Origin: Colwellia sp. MB02u-6
Lineage (GTDB): Bacteria > Pseudomonadota > Gammaproteobacteria > Enterobacterales > Alteromonadaceae
Length of the DNA stretch: 64,000 bases
Assembly: GCF_014077095.1 (NCBI RefSeq)
Contig: NZ_JACGVG010000037.1
Coordinates: forward strand, 124,001-188,000
Reading direction: 5' to 3'
In this document: positions 57,355-64,000 of the stretch, one piece after another
Layout: each line of letters opens with the position of its first letter
Numbering within the stretch: position 1 is the stretch's first letter
Translations under genes and position numbers: made by a program
Notes under the pieces: generated by a model
What the model was told of the DNA's origin: nothing
The model's input: the letters and a program-made list of their open reading frames with translations, nothing else
Database searches by the model: none

Positions 57355-57876
57355 TTAAAGCTGCTCTCGTAAAATTAGTTGTTTTCCGGTTTGGCTAAAT
57401 TCTACTCTTTTTAGCGCGCTCATGCCCAAGAGAATTTCATCAGCCGCCATGCTGGGGTTAATATTTGCTGCTATATCATACAAATAGATATTACCTATAC
57501 GTAACTCGTCTATTTGGGTGCTAAAGACGGTAATAATGCCATTCGCGGTTTGTACACGTTGTTGTCCTTGCGCTTGCAGGGCTAGGCCTTCTGCAATATG
57601 GGCTGGAATTGACACTTGTGTGGCGCCAGTATCAAGTAAAAAGGTAACCTGGCGGCCATTAATGGCACCGTTTGTTACATAATGCCCTTGGCGGTTTTGT
57701 GCTAAGGTCACGGCGGCTTTACCATTGGCTTGCATTGACAGCTTAGGATCTTGATTGGGATTATATTGTCCGTCTAATAAGTCTTGAAAAATAAAAACCA
57801 ATAAGGCGATGCCAATAACCCAAGCTACCCAGACAAAACCTTTGCCAAAATTTGCTGTTGTGTCATTTTTAGTCAT
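57355..57876 (-). CDS. Retropepsin-like aspartic protease, clan AA (TIGR02281 type)
   Basis: A 173-residue protein with one N-terminal membrane helix (VAWVIGIALLVFIFQDLL, about residues 13-30) and a periplasmic single-domain aspartyl protease. The active-site motif is FLLDTGATQVSIP (DTG, about residue 80), and the hydrophobic-hydrophobic-Gly motif appears as EILLGMSALKRV near the C-terminus. It would be active only as a dimer, as in retropepsins. This family is common in proteobacteria and largely uncharacterised. Immediately upstream of nadC on the same strand. Confidence 0.88.
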   Translation of the reverse strand: MTKNDTTANFGKGFVWVAWVIGIALLVFIFQDLLDGQYNPNQDPKLSMQANGKAAVTLAQNRQGHYVTNGAINGRQVTFLLDTGATQVSIPAHIAEGLALQAQGQQRVQTANGIITVFSTQIDELRIGNIYLYDIAANINPSMAADEILLGMSALKRVEFSQTGKQLILREQL

Positions 57877-57974
57877 TTATGTCCAACTCTTAAGTTAATC
57901 TGTTTGGTATATCTTGTTCTGTTGTCCACTTTACTATGTAATAGTACCAGGATAAACAACCGGTAAATTATTGT

Positions 57975-58580
57975 ATGTCATCTTTGCCAAATGATCGAAA
58001 AAATAGCGCTGAACTGATCATTAAAAAGGGCTGGCTCAGTGGCGTTGAAATTCAACCGTCGAGCCACTTTGAGCCTAGAGCCGAAAATGAAGCGGTGAGT
58101 TTATTGGTGGTGCACAATATTTCATTGCCACCGGGGCAATTTGGCACTGACCATATCACTAATTTTTTTCTGGGTAATTTAGACCCAAGCATAGATCCTT
58201 ACTTTGAAAGTATATACCGCCTACGTGTATCCGCGCATTGCCTTATTCAGCGTGACGGCAATATTGTGCAATATGTTTCGTTTAACAATAAAGCTTGGCA
58301 CGCCGGCCTGTCGTGTTATCAAGGTCGAGAAAAATGTAATGACTTTTCAATCGGTATCGAGCTAGAAGGGACTGATGATATTCCTTATACTGAAGTACAA
58401 TATCAGCAGCTTAGCCGCGTGAGTCATAGCTTAATCGGCATTTATGCAGGCTTAGAAAATAATATTGTTGGTCATAGTGACATTGCGCCGGGACGTAAAA
58501 CAGACCCTGGTGCCGCGTTTAATTGGCCGAGTTTTAGAGCATTATTAATAAAAAAGCTGTCAGTATCAAGCGGTCAGTAA
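57975..58580 (+). CDS. ampD: 1,6-anhydro-N-acetylmuramyl-L-alanine amidase AmpD
   Basis: A 201-residue cytoplasmic zinc amidase for cell-wall recycling; it removes the peptide from 1,6-anhydroMurNAc. Zinc ligands: His in LLVVHNISLPPGQFG, and His and Asp in VGHSDIAPGRKTDPGAAF, with the conserved K-x-D. AWHAGLS and DFSIGIELEGTDD are diagnostic. Loss of AmpD raises AmpC beta-lactamase in species that have AmpR. Divergent from the protease-nadC pair; ampE follows after a repeat-filled gap. Confidence 0.96.
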   Translation: MSSLPNDRKNSAELIIKKGWLSGVEIQPSSHFEPRAENEAVSLLVVHNISLPPGQFGTDHITNFFLGNLDPSIDPYFESIYRLRVSAHCLIQRDGNIVQYVSFNNKAWHAGLSCYQGREKCNDFSIGIELEGTDDIPYTEVQYQQLSRVSHSLIGIYAGLENNIVGHSDIAPGRKTDPGAAFNWPSFRALLIKKLSVSSGQ

Positions 58581-58589
58581 AAACAAACA

Positions 58590-58700
58590 CTAGCTATAAG
58601 TTGGGCGTACTGATAGCTGACAGCTTAAGACTTGCAGCTAAAAGGTCGCTTTTAGTTTGGAGTAATTGGTAGCTTAAGGCTGATAGCTAAAACGTAGCTG
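58590..58700. repeat. AGCTGATAGCTTAAAA-type intergenic repeat, copy 3
   Basis: Between ampD and ampE: CTAGCTATAAG, CTGATAGCTGACAGCTTAAG, GCAGCTAAAAGG, GGTAGCTTAAGGCTGATAGC, TAAAACGTAGCTGAAG. It holds the most regular set of TGATAGCT words in the window. Confidence 0.65.
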
Positions 58701-58739
58701 AAGAGCCAAAATTTTTTTAACAACATAGGATAATTAAAT

Positions 58740-59621
58740 ATGAGCTTAATTAGTTTGTTAATTGCACTAGTTGCTGAGCGCTACTTGTCGTCAAGTGCTT
58801 GGCAATTTAATACCTTGTACCAACGATATATGGCGGTAATAAAGCAGACTAAGTTGCTAGCAAATTATCGACGTTCTGCACTGGTAAGCTATGCAGTCAT
58901 TTTTATTCCTGTACTAGGTTGTCATTTTTTATTGGCACAAGTGGATAACGCTTTACTGTATTTAATTGCCTCAACCTTAATATTGATTGTTTGCTTTGGT
59001 TGCATGAAAACTCGCGAGGTCTATAAAAGCTATTTACAATCAGCTTTTAAGGGCGAATTAACCAGTTGTGAGTTACATCACTTGCAACTGCAACAAGACA
59101 AAAACATCGTTAACATGGGCTTTGGCCAAACAATGGTTTGGTTAAATTATCGCTACTTTATCGCGGTTATGCTGTTTTTCGTTTTATTCGGTGCCGCAGG
59201 TGCATTGTTTTATCGCTTATTAACTACGGTAAATGAAAGTGCTAACGCGCAAAGCTCTGCTGCGGATGTTGAGGATGACAATAGCGAAGAACTGGTTATT
59301 GACGATGGTGATGACGGTGATAAAGCAACGCAACAATTATTGTTTTGGCTTGATTGGCTACCAGTTAGGTTGGTTGCTTTTGGTTATATGTTTGTTGGTC
59401 ATTTCTCAAAAGCCATGCCGGCTTGGATAGATAACTTATTTGAATTTGAAAAAACGCCAAGCCAAGTCTTAGTCAGTGTGGCTCAAATGTCGGAAGACTT
59501 TATGGTTGACGCAGATGATTTTACTGCAGAGCCTTGTTTATTGGTAAAATTAGCCAAACGTACCTTGTTACTGTTTCTAGCGGTAATAGCTGTATTAACC
59601 TTAACGGGCATTATTTCTTAG
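58740..59621 (+). CDS. ampE: AmpE inner-membrane protein
   Basis: A 293-residue polytopic membrane protein of the AmpE/CobD-like family, with N-terminal MSLISLLIALVAERYL. Helices occur at about residues 48-68, 77-95, 135-160, 205-225 and 270-290. An acidic Asp/Glu-rich loop (about 178-200) faces the cytosol or periplasm. AmpE has been linked to beta-lactamase induction signalling with AmpD, but its molecular role is unsettled. The pairing with ampD is conserved; ATG 58740 follows TAGGATAATTAAAT. Confidence 0.9.
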   Translation: MSLISLLIALVAERYLSSSAWQFNTLYQRYMAVIKQTKLLANYRRSALVSYAVIFIPVLGCHFLLAQVDNALLYLIASTLILIVCFGCMKTREVYKSYLQSAFKGELTSCELHHLQLQQDKNIVNMGFGQTMVWLNYRYFIAVMLFFVLFGAAGALFYRLLTTVNESANAQSSAADVEDDNSEELVIDDGDDGDKATQQLLFWLDWLPVRLVAFGYMFVGHFSKAMPAWIDNLFEFEKTPSQVLVSVAQMSEDFMVDADDFTAEPCLLVKLAKRTLLLFLAVIAVLTLTGIIS

Positions 59622-59652
59622 TTTTAAACCAAAGAAAACAAAAGAAAGAGAC

Positions 59653-59756
59653 GTTTTAAGCTGTCAGTGCTCAGCTGCCAGCTTAAAACCAAAGCCAAGT
59701 TTAATCGTCTACCTATAAGCTACACTCTTGTTACTGATAGCTGACCGCTTAAAACT
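59653..59756. repeat. AGCTGATAGCTTAAAA-type intergenic repeat, copy 4
   Basis: After ampE: GTTTTAAGCTGTCAGTGCTC, AGCTGCCAGCTTAAAACC, ACCTATAAGCTACAC, CTGATAGCTGACCGCTTAAA. The words AGCTGNCAGCTTAAAA and TGATAGCTGAC are shared with copy 3. Confidence 0.65.
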
Positions 59757-60080
59757 ACCTATTATATTTATAATTTTCATTTTTACGAAGTGAAATCGAA
59801 ATCACTTATTTTATCTATAAAGCATTTGTTACTTTAGCCGTAGCTCAATAGTAGTTCAGTATAAAAGATAACCTATTTACTGTGTTTGTGGTTTGTTTGT
59901 ATAGAGTTATGGTGAATAACCTGACTTAGTGTCAATTGAGTTTAATTAATTGACACTAAAGTGTTTACTCACGCTTTTACACTGATATCACGAAAATGCT
60001 TAAGTAGGGTGATTGATTAAAAATTACCCATAGTATTTACAATGCTATAGGTATTTGTTACATTATATTCGAAATTATCA
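59757..60080. other. Gene-free stretch upstream of the PdhR operator
   Basis: About 324 AT-rich bases with no coding frame. TTGTTA at 60055-60060 could be a -35 box for pdhR, but the matching -10 is unclear. TGTCAATTGAGTTTAATTAA followed by TTGACACTAAA (about 59931-59960) forms a loose inverted repeat (GTGTCAATT/AATTGACAC). Confidence 0.45.
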
Positions 60081-60097
60081 AATTGGTAAGACCAATT
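60081..60097. promoter_or_regulatory. PdhR operator upstream of pdhR-aceEF
   Basis: AATTGGT-AAG-ACCAATT is a perfect palindrome equal to the E. coli PdhR consensus ATTGGTNNNACCAAT, 69 bases before the pdhR start. PdhR would repress the operon, and pyruvate would release it. Confidence 0.92.
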
Positions 60098-60165
60098 GAC
60101 CACGGTATTTGAAAATAAAGCCAGTGGATTTAGATACGTAATAGCGCAGTAATTAAGGATTTTAC

Positions 60166-60951
60166 ATGTCGATTCCGAGTATTAAAAAGCCGGTAAAGCA
60201 AGCTAAGTTGTCAGATATTATTTTGGCTCAGCTTGAGACTATGATCCTAGAAGGTAGTGTGAAGCCGGGCGAAAAATTACCGGCAGAGCGAGAACTGGCT
60301 AAACAGTTTGATGTTTCTCGCCCTTCGTTACGTGAAGCCATGCAAAAGTTAGAAGCAAAAAATTTAGTCACCCGTCGTCAAGGTGGCGGTACTTATGTTA
60401 GTGATAAAATTTTGAGTGGACTGTCAGACCCATTATTTGCCCTTATGGCGAACAATAAAGAGTCGCAATTTGATTTATTAGAGTTTCGCCATGGTATTGA
60501 AGGTATGTCAGCCTATTATGCCGCGATGCGTGGTACTCAAACTGATTTTGAAGAAATTCAGCGCAAACATGACAGTATTGGCACCGCCCAATTGGATGAC
60601 AATTATCGGCTTGAAGCCGAAGCGGTTTTTGGTTTTTACATCGCTATATGCGCCGCAAGCCACAATGCGGTTATTTTGCATTTAGCTCAGAGTATGGCGC
60701 CATTGTTGATTGACAACATTGAGAAGAATTTAACTATACTGGCTAAGCGACCTGACGTGTTTAGCCAAATATCTGATTATCGTACACGTTTAATGAGTGC
60801 GATTGTCAGTGGCAAGCCCCAAATTGCTTGGGGAGCTAGCCATCGCCATTTAGCCTTCATTGAAGAGGTGCTATTAAAAATGTCGCAGGAAAATAGTCGT
60901 ATGGAACGCTCAATACGCAGAATAAAACGACCGAAAGCTGTCAGCAATTAA
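60166..60951 (+). CDS. pdhR: Pyruvate dehydrogenase complex repressor PdhR
   Basis: A 261-residue GntR/FadR-family regulator. The N-terminal winged helix contains LPAERELAKQFDVSRPSLRE and AMQKLEAKNLVTRRQGGGTYV. The C-terminal helical FCD domain (about residues 95-240) binds the effector, pyruvate in E. coli. Its position ahead of aceE and the perfect PdhR palindrome upstream support both the name and autoregulation. The aceE start lies 149 bases downstream. Unlike E. coli, no aroP lies between ampE and pdhR. Confidence 0.95.
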   Translation: MSIPSIKKPVKQAKLSDIILAQLETMILEGSVKPGEKLPAERELAKQFDVSRPSLREAMQKLEAKNLVTRRQGGGTYVSDKILSGLSDPLFALMANNKESQFDLLEFRHGIEGMSAYYAAMRGTQTDFEEIQRKHDSIGTAQLDDNYRLEAEAVFGFYIAICAASHNAVILHLAQSMAPLLIDNIEKNLTILAKRPDVFSQISDYRTRLMSAIVSGKPQIAWGASHRHLAFIEEVLLKMSQENSRMERSIRRIKRPKAVSN

Positions 60952-61100
60952 AAAATAAATGCTTGCCAAGTGCATGATGCATTACTTTACCAGTACAGGT
61001 GTGATAAAAAATTAATACGAATTAAAGTTATCTGTTTAATAACAGCTATCTTTAAACCACTAAATTTACTTAACAAACAACAACTGGAGACTAAGTAATT

Positions 61101-63776
61101 ATGTCTGAGCTCCCAAATCTAGATATTGATTCAATGGAAACCCAAGAATGGTTAGAATCAATGGAGTCTGTGTTAGAAAATGAAGGGCCGGAACGCGCTC
61201 ATTTTCTACTTGAAAAGTTAATCGATAGAGCACGTCGTAGCGGTACACATTTACCGTTTGACGCCACAACGGCTTATGTAAACACCATTTCTCCAGGGTT
61301 AGAGCCGCATATGCCGGCTGATCAAACCATAGAGTCACGTATTCGTGCCGCTATTCGTTGGAATGCGTTAGTCTTGGTATTACGTGCTTCTAAAAAAGAT
61401 TTAGACCTGGGTGGCCATATTGGCAGCTTTGCGTCTTCTGCGATGTTATATGATGTTGGCTTTAACCATTTCTTTAAAGCCGCTTCTGAAAAAGATGGTG
61501 GCGACTTTATTTTTGCCCAAGGTCATATCTCTCCAGGTATTTATGCTCGTGCTTTTATGGAAGGACGACTAACTGAAGAGCAAATGAATAATTTCCGTCA
61601 AGAGTGTGATGGCAAAGGGTTATCGTCATATCCTCATCCGCATTTAATGCCAGACTTTTGGCAGTTTCCGACGGTTTCAATGGGCTTAGGTCCACTACAA
61701 GCTATTTATACCGCACGCTTTCTTAAATATTTAACTGACCGCGGTATTAAAGACTGTTCAGGCCAACGCGTTTATTGTTTCCTAGGTGACGGCGAAACAG
61801 ATGAGCCTGAATCACTAGGAGCTATCGGTTTAGCGACACGTGAAGGTTTAGATAATTTAACTTTTATTATTAACTGTAACTTACAGCGCTTAGATGGCCC
61901 TGTTCGTGGTAACGGTAAAATTATTCAAGAGCTTGAAGGCACATTTCGCGGCGCAGGCTGGGAAGTGGTAAAAGTTATTTGGGGTTCTTACTGGGATGCG
62001 TTAATTGCCCGTGACACTTCAGGTAAATTATTACAGTTAATGAGTGAAACTGTTGACGGTGAATACCAAAACTGTAAGGCCAAAGGGGGTAAATACACCC
62101 GCGAAAACTTCTTCAATAAGTACCCTGAAACTGCTGCACTAGTGGCGAATATGTCAGATGAAGATATTTACCGTTTAAACCGCGGTGGTCATGATCCAGT
62201 GAAAGTTTATGCGGCTTATAAAAAAGCCCTAAACACTAAAGGTCGCCCAACTGTTATTTTAGCTAAAACGGTGAAAGGTTTTGGTTTAGGTGCTTCAGGT
62301 GAAGCCTTAAATATTGCTCATAACGTGAAGAAAATGGACGTTGATTCGCTTAAGCATTACCGTAATCGTTTCAATATTCCAGTTAGTGATGAAAATATTG
62401 CTGATTTACCTTTCTTCAAGTTCCCAGAAGAAAGTGAAGAATTTCAGTACATGAAAGCACGCCGTGAAGCCTTAGGCGGTTCATTACCTGCACGTCGTCA
62501 GCAAGCTGAAGAGTCACTTGATATTCCCGCATTAAAAATATTTGAGCCGATTTTAAAAGGCTCAGGTGAACGTGAAGTATCTTCAACCATGACTTTTGTT
62601 CGGGTACTTAACAGCTTATTAAAAGACAAGAAAATCGGTAAGCGTATTGTGCCTATTATTCCTGACGAAGCGCGTACTTTTGGTATGGAAGGTTTATTCC
62701 GCCAAGTGGGTATTTATGCTAGTGAAGGTCAAAAATATGTGCCACAAGATGCTGACCAAGTCGCTTATTACCGTGAAGACAAGAAAGGCCAAGTGTTACA
62801 AGAAGGGATTAACGAGCTAGGTGCTATGGCGTCTTGGGTTGCTTCAGGTACTTCTTATTCAACGTGTAACGCGACCACTATTCCATTCTACATTTACTAC
62901 TCAATGTTTGGTTTCCAACGTGTTGGTGACTTAGCATGGGCTGCAGCTGATAGCCAAACGCGTGGTTTCTTATTAGGTGCTACTGCCGGTAGAACTACGC
63001 TTAATGGCGAAGGTTTACAACATCAAGACGGTCATTCACACGTGCAAGCGGGTTTAATTCCTAACTGTGTGACTTACGACCCAACTTACGGTTACGAAAT
63101 TGCCGTTATTGTGCGTGAAGGCTTACGTCGTATGTATGAAGAAAATGAAAATATTTTCTTCTACTTAACACTGATGAATGAAAACTATCAACATCCGGCT
63201 ATGCCAGAAAACAAGACGGTTGAAGATGAAATCATTAAAGGTATTTACCAACTTGAACGCGTTGAAGCTAAAAAAGCTAAAGCGAATGTGCAATTGATGG
63301 GCTCAGGTACTATTTTACAAAAAGTGCGTCAAGCCGCACAAATTTTGTCAGCAGACTATGGTGTGTCAAGTGACGTTTATTCAGTGACTTCGTTTAATGA
63401 ATTAGCCCGTGAAGGCCAAGAAGTAACGCGCTGGAATATGCTACACCCAGAAAGTAAGCAACAAACAGCTTATATTTCTAAGGTGATTACTAGCGATAAA
63501 GGCCCAGCAATTGCTGCAACAGATTATGTTAAAAACTATTCTGATCAAGTCCGCGCTTATATCAATACTGAGTATCGTGTTCTAGGTACCGACGGTTTTG
63601 GTCGTAGTGACAGCCGTGCTAACTTGCGCCAACATTTTGAAGTGGATCAAAACTACATTGTTGTTGCTGCGCTTTATGAACTGGCTAACCGTGGTGATAT
63701 TAAACACGCCGTGGTGAGTGAAGCGATTAAACGCTTTAATATTAACGCTGACAAACTTAATCCGCTTTACGCGTAA
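61101..63776 (+). CDS. aceE: Pyruvate dehydrogenase E1 component, homodimeric
   Basis: An 891-residue thiamine diphosphate enzyme that decarboxylates pyruvate and acetylates the lipoyl group of AceF. The cofactor motif GDGETDEPE leading to NCNLQRLDGPVRGNGK (about residues 229-275) is intact; SFASSAMLYDVGFNHFF and YIYYSMFGFQRVGDLAWAA are typical of the single-chain gammaproteobacterial E1. CTGGAGACT precedes the ATG. It is followed 25 bases later by aceF. Confidence 0.97.
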   Translation: MSELPNLDIDSMETQEWLESMESVLENEGPERAHFLLEKLIDRARRSGTHLPFDATTAYVNTISPGLEPHMPADQTIESRIRAAIRWNALVLVLRASKKDLDLGGHIGSFASSAMLYDVGFNHFFKAASEKDGGDFIFAQGHISPGIYARAFMEGRLTEEQMNNFRQECDGKGLSSYPHPHLMPDFWQFPTVSMGLGPLQAIYTARFLKYLTDRGIKDCSGQRVYCFLGDGETDEPESLGAIGLATREGLDNLTFIINCNLQRLDGPVRGNGKIIQELEGTFRGAGWEVVKVIWGSYWDALIARDTSGKLLQLMSETVDGEYQNCKAKGGKYTRENFFNKYPETAALVANMSDEDIYRLNRGGHDPVKVYAAYKKALNTKGRPTVILAKTVKGFGLGASGEALNIAHNVKKMDVDSLKHYRNRFNIPVSDENIADLPFFKFPEESEEFQYMKARREALGGSLPARRQQAEESLDIPALKIFEPILKGSGEREVSSTMTFVRVLNSLLKDKKIGKRIVPIIPDEARTFGMEGLFRQVGIYASEGQKYVPQDADQVAYYREDKKGQVLQEGINELGAMASWVASGTSYSTCNATTIPFYIYYSMFGFQRVGDLAWAAADSQTRGFLLGATAGRTTLNGEGLQHQDGHSHVQAGLIPNCVTYDPTYGYEIAVIVREGLRRMYEENENIFFYLTLMNENYQHPAMPENKTVEDEIIKGIYQLERVEAKKAKANVQLMGSGTILQKVRQAAQILSADYGVSSDVYSVTSFNELAREGQEVTRWNMLHPESKQQTAYISKVITSDKGPAIAATDYVKNYSDQVRAYINTEYRVLGTDGFGRSDSRANLRQHFEVDQNYIVVAALYELANRGDIKHAVVSEAIKRFNINADKLNPLYA

Positions 63777-63801
63777 TTAAGACTAGATAAGGAATTAACA
63801 A

Positions 63802-64000
63802 ATGTCTGATATTGAAAAAATTCTAGTCCCAGATGTCGGTGGCGATGAAGTAGAAGTTATCGAAATATGCTTTGCGGTTGGCGATAGTTTAGAGGCTGAC
63901 GAAGGTATTATTACGGTTGAAACAGATAAAGCCTCAATGGATATTCCAGCTCCGTTTGCTGGTGAGCTTGTTGCCCTCTCAGTTAAAGTTGGCGATAAGA
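63802..64000 (+). CDS. aceF: Dihydrolipoamide acetyltransferase E2, N-terminal part (cut by window end)
   Basis: The frame starts at ATG 63802, after AAGGAATT, and runs off the window. The 66 visible residues are the first lipoyl domain: KILVPDVGGDEVEVIEI, then TVETDKASMDIPAP with the lipoylated Lys in ETDKASM. This is the E2 core subunit that takes the acetyl group from AceE and passes it to CoA. How many lipoyl domains it has cannot be seen. Confidence 0.95.
   Translation, partial: MSDIEKILVPDVGGDEVEVIEICFAVGDSLEADEGIITVETDKASMDIPAPFAGELVALSVKVGDK

Overview
The window is a chromosomal segment of an AT-rich marine gammaproteobacterium. Gene content and order fit the Alteromonadales and most closely a Colwellia/Thalassotalea-like bacterium; that assignment is inferred from protein families, base composition and synteny, not from a database search. 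There are no rRNA or tRNA genes, no CRISPR array, no prophage and no insertion sequence that I can support. Almost all of it is core genome.

Region 1 (1-25.2 kb) is a mosaic of small transcription units: the tail of a Cys-rich protein; a GAF-GAF-GGDEF-EAL cyclic-di-GMP protein; an Lrp-type regulator; an M28 lipoprotein peptidase; a decayed HDOD gene (its intact relative lies about 8 kb away); an NSS transporter; an RlmI-like methyltransferase; a LysE exporter; a periplasmic LigE-type DNA ligase; several small conserved proteins, including a GIY-YIG protein divergent from a DUF2797 protein; the nitrogen pair glnK-amtB behind a probable NtrC/sigma-54 promoter; a DyP peroxidase; argR divergent from mdh; and a Fur-boxed fbpABC ferric-iron importer.

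Region 2 (25.4-43.8 kb) is a complete division and cell wall (dcw) cluster: mraZ-rsmH-ftsL-ftsI-murE-murF-mraY-murD-ftsW-murG-murC-ddlB-ftsQ-ftsA-ftsZ-lpxC. It starts with a promoter and three MraZ-type repeats and ends in a terminator after lpxC. Many junctions overlap by 1-8 bases, pointing to translational coupling. The cluster makes lipid II (MurC-F, Ddl, MraY, MurG), polymerises it at the septum (FtsW, FtsI) and assembles the divisome (FtsL, Q, A, Z); LpxC commits UDP-GlcNAc derivatives to lipid A.

Region 3 (44-64 kb) follows the gene order of the E. coli 2-minute region: a DUF721/DciA gene and an M23 peptidase (where enterics have secM), secA, mutT, then on the minus strand yacG-zapD-coaE-pilD-pilC-pilB-pilA and nadC with a retropepsin-like protease gene, then ampD-ampE, pdhR behind a perfect PdhR palindrome, aceE and the start of aceF (cut by the window end).

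The least explained material is non-coding. Short tandem repeats of 11-13 bp sit in three gene leaders or gaps. A loosely conserved AGCTGATAGCTTAAAA-type repeat recurs in several intergenic gaps between 49 and 60 kb. There is a 15-bp perfect hairpin upstream of glnK and a hairpin 46 bases upstream of secA. The most interesting protein-level observation is a GIY-YIG-like signature inside the DUF2797 protein next to a genuine GIY-YIG gene. I did not find a convincing new multi-gene system.
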